Assembly: GCF_021532375.1 (NCBI RefSeq)
Contig: NZ_JAKGAP010000047.1
Span: 1-56,137, forward strand
Length of the DNA: 56,137 bases
Origin: Paenibacillus alkaliterrae
GTDB taxonomy: Bacteria > Bacillota > Bacilli > Paenibacillales > Paenibacillaceae
Direction: 5' to 3'
Part shown: positions 8,004 through 15,502 of the stretch, one piece after another
Position numbering within the stretch: position 1 is the first letter of the stretch
Layout: each line of letters begins with the position of its first letter
Made by a program: the position numbers and the translations under genes
The notes under the pieces: generated by a model
Seen by the model: the letters and a program-made list of their open reading frames with translations, nothing else
Told to the model about the DNA's origin: nothing
Databases searched by the model: none

Positions 8004-8747
8004 TCATTGCTTATAAAATTTTGTCTGTTTGATCAATGCATCTATTTCCTTCATGCAGGGCATCTCTTCGACATCTCTATAATTCGTACTGCCTAATAGA
8101 GATATCTCCAATAGCAATTTGTCTAGCTTCAGCAGTATTTCTTCGTTTGCACCAATATACCCTGTCAAGTAGTCTAAGTATTCTTTGTATAAATCTGTTT
8201 TTTCTTGTACCAGTTTATTAGAAAACTGCGTTGATCTTTGCTGACTAGCGAACATGGAGAATTCTGAAGCATCAAAAACACTAAGCTTATTAAGGATCCC
8301 CCTGATATTGAGGTAAAGAAGTTTTTCGACCTCATAAATGACAGAAGTAAACTTCTTGTAGCTTAACTCCGTTTGATCAAATCTCTGACTAAGAACTTCC
8401 AACAAAGTGTCCTTCTTCTTTACTATCCGACCTAATTGATCTAAGGCAAGAGAAATATCCTTCTTAAACGCCTTTACATTTCTGTAATGTTGAAGTGCAG
8501 CCATATAATCCTCGTGCGTTTTAATGTCTTTCACAAGCGTTACAACAGGAGGTTTTAAAAGTAATCCATAACTCCCGTAAAGCAGCACAAGGAGACTCAT
8601 ACACAATAGTGTTACGCCAGAAGCTGTCTCTAGAACACTTTCGCCTCCTATTTCCACACCCAATAACCCTGGTGACAGTATTATAATATTCAAGAGCACA
8701 ACTCCAGAAACAAGTCCCAACAGCTTGATGAATTTCCAGCTATTCAA
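8004..8747 (-). CDS. XpaC-like two-TM coiled-coil protein
   Basis: A 247-residue protein with two adjacent membrane segments (LLGLVSGVVLLNIIILSPGL and GVTLLCMSLLVLLYGSYGLL) followed by a long cytoplasmic helical region rich in heptads. This layout and its place beside telA recall the XpaC (5-bromo-4-chloroindolyl phosphate hydrolysis) family, but the sequence alone gives only moderate support. I chose a TTG start because AAGGAGGTG lies 6 nt upstream. An in-frame ATG at 8930 with GGAGGA upstream would add 61 residues of low protein-likeness and is the main alternative. First gene of the operon. Confidence 0.65.
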   Translation of the reverse strand: MNSWKFIKLLGLVSGVVLLNIIILSPGLLGVEIGGESVLETASGVTLLCMSLLVLLYGSYGLLLKPPVVTLVKDIKTHEDYMAALQHYRNVKAFKKDISLALDQLGRIVKKKDTLLEVLSQRFDQTELSYKKFTSVIYEVEKLLYLNIRGILNKLSVFDASEFSMFASQQRSTQFSNKLVQEKTDLYKEYLDYLTGYIGANEEILLKLDKLLLEISLLGSTNYRDVEEMPCMKEIDALIKQTKFYKQ

Positions 8748-9056
8748 CCTACACACCTCCTTCATTAGTACGATCACATACCACTGCGAAATGGTACATT
8801 CCATCTGAGTAAGTGACTTCAAAACAAGCCTACTCGATAGCTCAATTGAAGGTATAGTACTTAATACGCCCGTTATTCCAGATAGATGCATGTTATCTCT
8901 GTTATAGGCATGCTGATTTATAATTCGCATATAAGACTCCTCCGTCTCATACGAAACACGGCAGGCATTTCGCTGAACGTTACCGACTTTGACGCATTTG
9001 CCGCTACTGTCGCTAAATAGAGCTATTCGAGATGAAGCAGCATGTGGTTTGACCAC
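8748..9056 (-). other. Open but probably non-coding leader of the telA-type operon
   Basis: The minus-strand frame of the XpaC-like gene stays open for 103 more codons, up to the terminator at 9056-9099, and holds one ATG with a good ribosome site at 8930. An operon promoter must lie here, because transcription from the right would be stopped by that terminator. I see no convincing -35/-10 pair. Confidence 0.35.
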
Positions 9057-9099
9057 AAAAAACGAGCCTGCCTCCTGTAAAAGGAGAACTGGCTCGTTT
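9056..9099 (-). terminator. Rho-independent terminator
   Basis: AACGAGCC pairs with GGCTCGTT around an inner CTCCT/AGGAG stem, and the minus strand continues into a T-run. It insulates the telA-type operon from the right and lies 63 bp left of a tmRNA 3' remnant. Confidence 0.8.
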
Positions 9100-9161
9100 C
9101 ATCATCAACAAATTCGCAATTAGCATAAATCCACAATCTCAATGCGGTGATAGATTTACAT

Positions 9162-9196
9162 GTTGGAGGCGAGGGGATTTAAACCCCTGTCCCTAA
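9162..9196 (-). repeat. tmRNA 3'-end remnant with T-arm
   Basis: GTTGGAGGCGAGGGGATTT is followed by AAACCCCTGTCC. This matches the tmRNA acceptor strand and T-arm over about 33 bp, with a G-to-A change in the T-loop, and then diverges. It marks the right border of the telA-type operon. Confidence 0.8.
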
Positions 9197-9415
9197 CTTC
9201 TCTTATCGGTTTATCACTTTTCATTAAATCCCGCGAAGCCTTATCCTATAAGGCTTCGTGGAATCTCATTGATTATCTTGTCCCATTTTATATTACCGCG
9301 ATTCACCCTGTATTATTGCGTTGGTCTACATTGTGTCTACAAAAATCGGACAGGAGTTTGGAGTAATAACGACTCCTTGTTAGCTTGTATTAACACATGC
9401 TACCTATTGAGCAGC

Positions 9416-9847
9416 TTATAATGACTCTTTAATCGGATTAAAATATGGAATCTGGTACCTCGCTAATACTTCAACAAAATCCTTATCATTATTGCTGATT
9501 AGTGTTGCATTTAGGCTTACTGCTGTTGCAGCAATCAATGCATCAGGTAATTTAATCTTTCGGCCAAATGCTTGATGGAAATACGACCTTATCTCTCCGG
9601 CATTAGCTCCAATCCGACGAGTCACTTCAACCACATCATCAGAATCATGTATAAAACGACTAATAGCGTTATTTAACTCAGGATTCCCATACACACTTGG
9701 AGAAGAAAACAGCTCCGCTTCTGTAATAACCGACAGCACCAGACTATTACGAGGGTCACGTAGTGTTTTCCTCATAAATTCAGTGACCGTTTGGTTACCT
9801 TCTAGATAGTATATACAAACGTTCGTATCGAACAGAAACTTACTCAA
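9416..9847 (-). CDS. PIN-domain toxin (VapC-like ribonuclease)
   Basis: A 143-residue PIN-domain protein, expected to be a Mg-dependent RNase. It starts MSKFLFDTNVCIYYLEG with the first catalytic Asp at residue 7. Acidic residues follow in VITEAELFSS, in KLPDALIAATAV and in ISNNDKDF, the usual PIN quartet. Its ATG overlaps the stop of the upstream gene by 4 bp, as in most toxin-antitoxin pairs. First gene right of the tmRNA remnant at 9162, transcribed toward it. Confidence 0.88.
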   Translation of the reverse strand: MSKFLFDTNVCIYYLEGNQTVTEFMRKTLRDPRNSLVLSVITEAELFSSPSVYGNPELNNAISRFIHDSDDVVEVTRRIGANAGEIRSYFHQAFGRKIKLPDALIAATAVSLNATLISNNDKDFVEVLARYQIPYFNPIKESL

Positions 9848-10143
9848 AGCTGAGTACCCTCCCGATCCTCTTCATCTTCGCGGCTGGCTATAGCGTGCAA
9901 CTCTTTAGCGGCATCAGGATATTTCTTCAATATACCCGAAGTTTCCTCCAGCGTCTTGAGTAGACGTTCTCTCTTCTGCATTCTTTCCAATTCATCTTGT
10001 TTTTGCAAACGAATCACCGCGCCATTCTCATCTTCTTCTATATTCATATTCACAAAATCATGAGAGCTCACTAGCTTTTGAAATTCCGGAACAAACAACG
10101 AATAATCTTGAATATCCTTCATAATTATCACCTCGTAGTTCAT
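9844..10143 (-). CDS. Putative antitoxin of the PIN toxin
   Basis: A 99-residue acidic/basic helical protein (KQDELERMQKRERLLKTLEE). I do not recognise a DNA-binding fold. Its role is inferred from position: it directly precedes and overlaps the PIN toxin gene. Two starts are plausible: this ATG (MNYEVIIMKD) with GGGAG 7 nt upstream, or the internal ATG 7 codons on, which has GAGGTG at good spacing. The C-terminus is Glu/Asp-rich, which suits binding to a basic RNase surface. Confidence 0.6.
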   Translation of the reverse strand: MNYEVIIMKDIQDYSLFVPEFQKLVSSHDFVNMNIEEDENGAVIRLQKQDELERMQKRERLLKTLEETSGILKKYPDAAKELHAIASREDEEDREGTQL

Positions 10144-10256
10144 CTTCTTACTCCCTTCATTATATAACAAACCGTCCATACAATGCATCGTTATTACAGC
10201 TACTCTTTTCTCCGTCCCTCTCGTAAGGCTTTACTCATCGCACTAACAGTATCTTT

Positions 10257-11215
10257 GTGAGTTTTATCAAAAATATGGGTTCGCTGTTTCATTTCTTTCA
10301 GTCGCAGATTCTTTCGGTGTCGGCTCATTTGGGTTTGCTCGGGGATTTGGATAGCTTGAGCGCCGCCGGTGATGGCACACCGATCGTCACCGCTGCCTAT
10401 CCCCGCAGCAAACCATCTTGTAATTGTCGTGCCCTCGGCAATCGCGGATTGCAACCATCCTCGTCTTTACTCCCAGCCCGATTGCAACTCAGGCTGGGAC
10501 AGCGCCAGAGAGAAGTACTATAACGGCTACCACCTGTACATGATCTCCGCGGCGGACAGCAAACACGATTTGCCCTTGTATCCGAGACTTCAGCCTGCCT
10601 CTCGGCATGATGCGGTTAGTCTCGTGATGAGCACGGTCGAATTCAAGCAAAGATTCACTTTGGGCACGGTAGACAAAATGCTCCTCGATGCTGCGCATGA
10701 TGCGGAAGCGATTTATCTGCTTCTTGATCACCAGAACATCCAGCCATTCATCGATCTCAACAACGGAGCAAGAAGAATACGACGACGGACAGTGACATTC
10801 AGATTTCTCCAACCGGCATTCCCATCTGTCCAAAAGGTCGTGAAATGAAACCCAACGGATTCGACAAATCCCAGCATCGTCGCAAGTGTAATGCTCTCCG
10901 ACCTGCGGTTGCTCCACTGCCAAGTATGGACGAACCTACCATACACACAGCAGGGATAACCCGCGTTTGTTTACAAAGACCGTTCGCGGTTCTGAGCAGT
11001 GGAAGTTGATCTACAAACGCCGTTCGTCCATCGAGCGTTCCAACAAACGAGAGAAAGTGGATTAAAAGCTCGAGTCCGGCCGGCACCGTTCGACGATGAT
11101 GTGGTACATGCGCATCTATGGCATTATGATTTGCCAGCACATGGATGCGTGGTACGTGAGCCAGAAAGAGGATTGGGACAAGCTGAAATCCACCATTTGC
11201 CCTTCAGCCGCCTAA
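10257..11215 (+). pseudogene. DDE transposase remnant
   Basis: Transposase-like sequence runs through several plus-strand frames. It reads SAHLGLLGDLDSLSAAGDGT; then YYNGYHLYMISAADSKHDLP with LYPRLQPASRHDAVSLVMST and MLLDAAHDAEAIY; then KLIYKRRSSIERSNKREKVD, which holds the likely catalytic Glu, and finally WYMRIYGIMICQHMDAWY before TAA. At least two frameshifts and an internal stop make it non-functional. I cannot assign the IS family with confidence. Confidence 0.75.
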
Positions 11216-11228
11216 ATTTTAAAAACCG

Positions 11229-11534
11229 CAACAAACAAACCTTCGTGCTTACTCTTAAAAACAACATTGAAGTACGGAGACTTCGGAGAGAGTCGACGAT
11301 TGCTTTGAGCATCGGTCAGGAGAAGTGGCTTGATTTATCTCCCGATCAAAGTGGTTGGCACTGGAATTCGCTTCAATTCGCAAGAAAGTATTTACTAAAG
11401 ATTTTGGTGATTTTATTGGCAGAAGCAGAATCACTGCAAAGCTTATACCGGAATCTCTAGTCGAAGAAGAATACCTCGAACGTGTTGGCTCAAAGCCTAC
11501 CGATCCGAAACTACATTATAATTTAAAGCTCTAA
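11229..11534 (+). pseudogene. 3' fragment of a COG2865-type ATP-binding regulator (copy in repeat 1)
   Basis: This is a near copy of the last 300 bp of the gene ending at 17601: [19 protein letters not shown], then [18 protein letters not shown] 2-bp insertion after GATCAAAG shifts the frame. No 5' part is present; the left boundary abuts the transposase remnant. Confidence 0.85.
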
Positions 11535-11611
11535 AGTTGCTTGAAAGGAGCTCTAAAGTAACTCTAAAGCAACTTTAAAGCAGCTCTAAAACAGTTCTAA
11601 AACAGTTCTAC
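11529..11611 (+). repeat. 11-bp imperfect tandem repeats, copy 1
   Basis: Units of the form CTCTAAAGCAA / CTTTAAAGCAG / CTCTAAAACAG follow the stop codon. This copy has one CTTTAAAG unit and two TCTAAAACAG units at the end; the other copy (17596-17678) has two and one, so units were gained or lost after duplication. Confidence 0.75.
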
Positions 11612-11646
11612 GCCAAGGAACATTAACAGGTGTCTTTGGCTTTTTT
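11612..11646 (+). terminator. Rho-independent terminator in repeat 1
   Basis: GCCAAGGAACA pairs imperfectly with TGTCTTTGGC and is followed by T6. Confidence 0.6.
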
Positions 11647-11808
11647 ATGTTGCCATAGGCAGGACTGCCTCTTGAAATCTCGCAAGATCCTATCTATCCA
11701 TTGCCCCTCCACAACGTATCCCATCAGAGTTTCCTCGGATTCATGCCTACGATCGCCGCAAATCCAATAACGACGCCTTTTTCTAACCGCTACGTAATCC
11801 GAGAATGC

Positions 11809-11832
11809 AAAAAAGACACCTGACACGGTGTC
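11809..11832 (-). terminator. Terminator of tmRNA type, copy 2
   Basis: The same GACACC/GGTGTC hairpin and A-run (T-run on the minus strand) as beside ssrA. It lies 14 bp left of the tmRNA 3' terminus remnant. Confidence 0.8.
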
Positions 11833-11845
11833 TCCTCTGATAAGG

Positions 11846-11926
11846 TTTGGTGGAGGCGAACCGTGGATTAGCAAATCCACAATCCGCCGCAGCGTGATGC
11901 TTAGGTTGTTTGGGGAGGTGGCATAA
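11846..11926 (-). repeat. Attachment-site remnant plus cassette-end sequence, copy 2
   Basis: TTTGGTGGAGGCGAACC is the tmRNA 3' terminus. Downstream the sequence follows the same plan as copy 1 at 5023: a divergent 40 bp, then GCTTAGGTTGTTTGGGG, here extended by AGGTGGCATAAC. The next minus-strand operon ends 63 bp further on. Confidence 0.75.
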
Positions 11927-11989
11927 CAAAGTCCTTTTCCTTTAATTTACCAACCGGATACGCCTAACCTCTCATGAAGGGAAGTCCAG

Positions 11990-12445
11990 CTAAGGTTCGT
12001 ATTCGTCATCCTCATCGGAAAAACCACCGTATTGATCAGGCGCCTTCCCTTTCGAATCCAGAATAACAGGGAGTTTCGTCCCTCTAAGATCCCCATCTTC
12101 CAAATATTGAACGACGAACCTCCACTCATCACCATAGTCGAATAACAGCAGCATCTTTTGCTTAGGTGTATGGAACACCTTGCTAACTTTAGCCTTCTTC
12201 ACACCCGGGAAGTTCATCTTGTCGCCGATATCGGCAAACAGCTCGTATCCTTCCTCCGACCGGGCCCAGTTTTTCAGGTTGTCATAGAATCCGAACAAAT
12301 GATCCATATCAAAATCAAACGCAGACAACGCAGCCTCCGCCAGATCATACAAGCTCGCGTTCTCTTGGACGGCAATTTTGCGGTAGGGCTTTCCACGAAC
12401 AGCTCCATTCCAATCCGTCAAGGTTATCTTGAAAATTTTTGCCAT
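11990..12445 (-). CDS. Plasmid pRiA4b ORF-3 family protein
   Basis: A 151-residue soluble protein of the pRiA4b ORF-3-like family, found widely on mobile DNA and of unproven function. Typical blocks are FKITLTDWNGAVRGKPYRKI, then LYDLAEAALSAFDFDMDHLF, and the signature LLFDYGDEWRFVVQYLE. The chosen ATG gives MAKIFKITL; its ribosome site is weak, so it may depend on coupling to the gene 8 bp upstream. The C-terminus is strongly acidic (FSDEDDEYEP). Confidence 0.85.
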   Translation of the reverse strand: MAKIFKITLTDWNGAVRGKPYRKIAVQENASLYDLAEAALSAFDFDMDHLFGFYDNLKNWARSEEGYELFADIGDKMNFPGVKKAKVSKVFHTPKQKMLLLFDYGDEWRFVVQYLEDGDLRGTKLPVILDSKGKAPDQYGGFSDEDDEYEP

Positions 12446-12453
12446 ATATACGT

Positions 12454-13392
12454 TCAAACACCAACCGATCCGCAGCACTTTTTGTACTTCTTGCTGCTAC
12501 CGCATGAACATGGATCATTCCGCCCCGGGAGTGATGCTGAGCTTGCCGTAACAGATTGCTGTTTCTCCAGCATCGCTCGTTTACCCTCACGCTTCATGTC
12601 ATCATAATGATTCGAGATGGTACGCCTTACCGCAGGATAAGCAGTCTCAAACGCCGCAACAAGCTCTTCGAGTTCCTTATTCGTTGTATAATTCTCCACA
12701 ACAGAATAACTCCGCTTGTGGGTGGAATAGCCAACAACAAATTTGCTGGTTGGTTTACCGGGCTCCAATTGTACAAAGGTCAAGAGACCTTGCCGACAGT
12801 CGCAGGATGGCTTCATGCAGTACTGTTCATCCACCAGAATTTTATTCCCCCCGTGAGTGAAGACCAGTTGATCGACCGATTCCCCGAACACTTCGACATA
12901 GCCCATTGTTGGGGTCTTTTCCAGATCTATCGAAGGCATGGACATAGGTTCATATGATCGGGAATGTAATGCGGAAGTCGTAAGCAACGACCCCTTAGTC
13001 TCCTGTAATGAATCAGCCGGAAGCCTGACACTTTTTAATTCTCTCACATGATTGCTATGCTCCAAGATATAAGGCTTCCACTCTTCCGGTATACCCTGTT
13101 TAAACTCCTTATTCAGCTTTGACTGATAGACAGCCTTATGTTTCGCTTTAATCTCCTCAACCTTGAAATCGGGAATACTGAGTGAGATATAGCCAATGTT
13201 TTCGGTAGTACCGCTCGGCGTTACTCGATCAATATGGAGTATGACTGATTTGCATTTACACTCAGGATTGGTACAATAATATTCAATTGCTACGTAAGTG
13301 TCATGTGACCAAGAAAATCGAAAAGAATGGAAACCTGTATTTTTGTCATATTTCGATTCATTAATAATCGAGTAGTATGGATACATACTCAC
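12454..13392 (-). CDS. SEC-C motif protein
   Basis: A 312-residue protein ending in a zinc-binding SEC-C motif (LPGRNDPCSCGSSKKYKKCC), as found on SecA tails and many mobile-element proteins. Two further Cys clusters are visible: YYCTNPECKCKS near residue 40 and CMKPSCDCRQ near residue 190, so the body may hold more zinc sites. The body matches nothing I can name. A GTG start is chosen with GGAG about 9 nt upstream. It precedes the pRiA4b-type gene by 8 bp, and the two form one cassette operon. Confidence 0.8.
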   Translation of the reverse strand: MSMYPYYSIINESKYDKNTGFHSFRFSWSHDTYVAIEYYCTNPECKCKSVILHIDRVTPSGTTENIGYISLSIPDFKVEEIKAKHKAVYQSKLNKEFKQGIPEEWKPYILEHSNHVRELKSVRLPADSLQETKGSLLTTSALHSRSYEPMSMPSIDLEKTPTMGYVEVFGESVDQLVFTHGGNKILVDEQYCMKPSCDCRQGLLTFVQLEPGKPTSKFVVGYSTHKRSYSVVENYTTNKELEELVAAFETAYPAVRRTISNHYDDMKREGKRAMLEKQQSVTASSASLPGRNDPCSCGSSKKYKKCCGSVGV

Positions 13393-13572
13393 GGGAAAAC
13401 AACTCCAGTCGAACGAATAGGGTTTATTCCGTTATTTTCTGTATTATAACGCTATGGATACACGGAGTACAAATCGCATGATCCTGCTGCCAAGTAAATA
13501 TATGGGTTAGTATGTGATACTGCTAATGGAGGAACAGTTGAATAAGAGCAAAACGACAGTTTTTCAAGCGCA

Positions 13573-13650
13573 ACCATATCGAACCCCTGTCCACAAAATC
13601 GCTAAAACCCTAATCAGAACCGTTGCTTGGGGAGGTAGCGTAACTCAATC
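13573..13650 (-). repeat. Decayed attachment-site/cassette-end trace
   Basis: GAACCCCTGTCC matches half of the tmRNA T-arm region. About 35 bp on, GTTGCTTGGGGAGGTAGCG matches the cassette-end block at 11905-11925 (GTTGTTTGGGGAGGTGGCA). The retropepsin-like gene ends immediately after it. Both matches are short, but they occur in the same order and spacing class as at 11846. Confidence 0.45.
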
Positions 13651-14028
13651 CCTTGCTGCCACCGTCAATTCTTTGGAATCAATCACTAATCCGGCAGATT
13701 GGATGAAGTCAAAACCAAGAATGCCATCAATCTCCATGCCGTAGTCCATTTCTCCAATCTCCACTTCAAAGCTTTTCAGCGAAATCTCTCCCGCATTCAC
13801 AAAATCAAATTTCTTGGAGTATACGACCTCTACTCCGCCCACACCTCTAATTTTGTTAAGAAAATCGCCCGGCTCAATCTTAACCCCAATGGCATCCACT
13901 ACATCAGCATTGAAAATCGATCCCGCCGAGCCTGTATCGAGCAGTACATTCCTCAACTGAAGCTCTTCACCGCGGTAACAAATGATAACTTCAATAAAAG
14001 GCAATCCGTACCTCACATCAATATTCAT
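13645..14028 (-). CDS. Retropepsin-like aspartic protease
   Basis: A single-lobe aspartyl protease-like protein of 127 residues. The catalytic motif LLDTGSAGSIFNADVV lies near residue 30, and a hydrophobic-hydrophobic-Gly element (IDGILGFDFIQSAGLVID) near the end completes the retropepsin fold. Such enzymes act as dimers. The ATG chosen overlaps the stop of the upstream gene (ATGA), which is better than the longer frame. Its substrate is unknown. Confidence 0.8.
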   Translation of the reverse strand: MNIDVRYGLPFIEVIICYRGEELQLRNVLLDTGSAGSIFNADVVDAIGVKIEPGDFLNKIRGVGGVEVVYSKKFDFVNAGEISLKSFEVEIGEMDYGMEIDGILGFDFIQSAGLVIDSKELTVAARD

Positions 14029-14282
14029 CTGGGTCCACGTACCCCCGCCCACTTTTCTCGAAGCTTCAGTGTTTCACGGGATGTGTGAAAAAAGCCATAC
14101 TCCCGGTAAGGCTGCTCCCGATGCAATTCATAGTAACGTTTCATGGCAACAGCGGAATCGTCAAAACGATCAATGAGAGCCACCTCGTCAATGAACCAGT
14201 ACCCTTCCTCCGAACGAGACTTTAACGCTTCACAGACGACCCACTCATTAGGAAACTGTTCACGAACCTCTTCCCATCGCAT
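14025..14282 (-). CDS. Small partner protein of the retropepsin-like protease
   Basis: An 85-residue hypothetical protein starting MRWEEVREQFPNEWVVCEAL, with GGAGGTG 6 nt before the ATG. It carries a central acidic segment and RYYELHREQPYREYGFFHTS. The same pair arrangement (this type of small protein, then an aspartyl protease, overlapping by 4 bp) is familiar from other Bacilli, so I infer a two-component unit. No function is known to me. Confidence 0.65.
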   Translation of the reverse strand: MRWEEVREQFPNEWVVCEALKSRSEEGYWFIDEVALIDRFDDSAVAMKRYYELHREQPYREYGFFHTSRETLKLREKWAGVRGPR

Positions 14283-14370
14283 CCTCATCACCTCCAAAAG
14301 TCCATTTACAATTACCTTCATTATAACATAAAAGCCTAACCATAGAATGCATTGGCTAAGCTTAGAAACA

Positions 14371-14440
14371 TGATAAACCCCTGTCCACATTAACCATTGT
14401 GGTTTTGTATGGACAAGGGTTCGATTTCCCGAGGCGTGGC
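14371..14440. repeat. Inverted pair of tmRNA T-arm-like sequences
   Basis: AAACCCCTGTCCA, in the same orientation as ssrA, is followed 27 bp later by TGGACAAGGGTTCGATTTCC, which reads like the opposite-strand T-arm. The two arms can pair. It lies between the protease pair and the IS3 remnant. Confidence 0.4.
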
Positions 14441-14482
14441 TGTGCCTATTTAGCCCCCTAGCAGACTTGGACAGTACACCCC

Positions 14483-14767
14483 TTACTTGGTTACAATAAT
14501 ATTGAGGCGGAGGGGTGGCAAGCTCATGAAATCCGGCTGATGAATGACGTCCAGCATCTGTTGTTCTTCTTCCTCGCTGAGCTTATGTGCGGGCACAGGT
14601 CGCTTGGCATGCGGACGCCCATCTTCACGGACGCCATGCTGGCGCCAACGTTGTAGGGTTCGCTGGGTCAGTCCAAGTTCCTTACAGGCAAGCTTCTCTC
14701 TTGCACCGGCTTCAACGGCTTCTTGAATCAGTGATACGGCTAGCTGACGATCTGAGGCACTGATCAT
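14483..14767 (-). pseudogene. IS3-family OrfB, N-terminal fragment
   Basis: It reads MISASDRQLAVSLIQEAVEA and LTQRTLQRWRQHGVREDGRP, then QPDFMSLPP, after which it leaves the family sequence and stops. OrfB would carry the DDE integrase core further on; that part is deleted. Its ATG overlaps the OrfA stop by 4 bp. Confidence 0.8.
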
Positions 14768-15261
14768 TCGTCCCCTTGGTCCCCCCAGATCGCTTGGGCC
14801 TTTTTTCGTAACACCAGTAGTGCGGCCGTTTCCGCTAATGCTGATTCTTTCCGTTGAAGTTCTCGGCTCAAGGCTTTTACCTCTTGCTCTTTCGTTCGAA
14901 GATCCTTTTGCAGTTTGCTCGCTTGCGCGGCTATCCCGCCATTTGCTTGCATGCAAGCATCGCGCCAGGCCTTCACCTGCTCGACGAACAGCCCTCTGGC
15001 ACGACAGTATTCCGACAACTCAATCTCACTTAACGCAGCTGTTTCCACCACTATGGCAAACTTATCTCGCGTACTCCATCGCTCTGCGGGTTGTGCGCCA
15101 TCAGGCATGATCATTCCTTGCGCTTTGGCTGCCTTCTTCCACTTGTATAGTGTCGCTTCCGATAGTCCGCTTTCTCTGGCTATCTGACTGACGAGCTCAT
15201 TATTTGGCGGCATCATTCGTTGCAAGATGCTCTGCTTCAATTCCTTGTTCACTTGGTTCAT
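14764..15261 (-). CDS. IS3-family OrfA (helix-turn-helix protein)
   Basis: A 165-residue OrfA starting MNQVNKELKQSILQRMM, with a helix-turn-helix (ESGLSEATLYKWKKAAKAQG) and a C-terminal leucine-rich coiled coil (LSRELQRKESALAETAALL). In IS3 elements OrfA and OrfB are joined by programmed frameshifting. GAGGA precedes the start. The reading frame is complete, but with OrfB truncated the element cannot move by itself. The outer end of the element is probably near 15330 (TTCTGACACAGGG). Confidence 0.8.
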   Translation of the reverse strand: MNQVNKELKQSILQRMMPPNNELVSQIARESGLSEATLYKWKKAAKAQGMIMPDGAQPAERWSTRDKFAIVVETAALSEIELSEYCRARGLFVEQVKAWRDACMQANGGIAAQASKLQKDLRTKEQEVKALSRELQRKESALAETAALLVLRKKAQAIWGDQGDE

Positions 15262-15502
15262 TGTCCTCCACCTCGGCCTCTTTTTCCTCACTATACTTTC
15301 TTTTGAGGGATACGACAACTATTCTGACACAGGGGGCTATCAAAGGGTACGTTTATGCGTATTCCGGAAATCATTGGTCATCCATTCCGAAAAAGATTAG
15401 CCACACTTCCCCCCCCTTAAGGCGAATCCATTCATCATGGCTAGGTGTAGCCTCCAGATTGTCGAATGTCTATACGACACCGACAGAAAGGAGTTTACAC
15501 AA

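Larger units (their letters stand above)
11229..11860 (+). repeat. Long direct repeat, copy 1
   Basis: About 620 bp are nearly identical to 17303-17922. They comprise the end of an ATP-binding protein gene, an 11-bp tandem repeat tract, a terminator, a non-coding stretch, a second terminator (GACACC/GGTGTC) and the tmRNA 3' terminus. Divergence rises toward the middle of the non-coding part. The repeats flank about 5.4 kb in the same orientation. Confidence 0.9.

Noticed and set aside
9200..9415. Possible integrase C-terminus next to the tmRNA remnant
   Set aside because: The minus-strand frame (ending DFCRHNVDQRNNTG) has no R-H-R-Y recombinase motif and is short; no integrase can be claimed.
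10489..11140. Minus-strand frames opposite the DDE transposase remnant
   Set aside because: Plus-strand translation gives clear transposase motifs over the same bases, so these are shadows.
11529..11611. CRISPR array
   Set aside because: The 11-bp units are contiguous and imperfect, with no spacers; no cas genes are present in the window.
11623..11880. 85-codon minus-strand frame in repeat 1
   Set aside because: It runs through a terminator hairpin and the tmRNA remnant, and the equivalent in repeat 2 is broken; not a gene.
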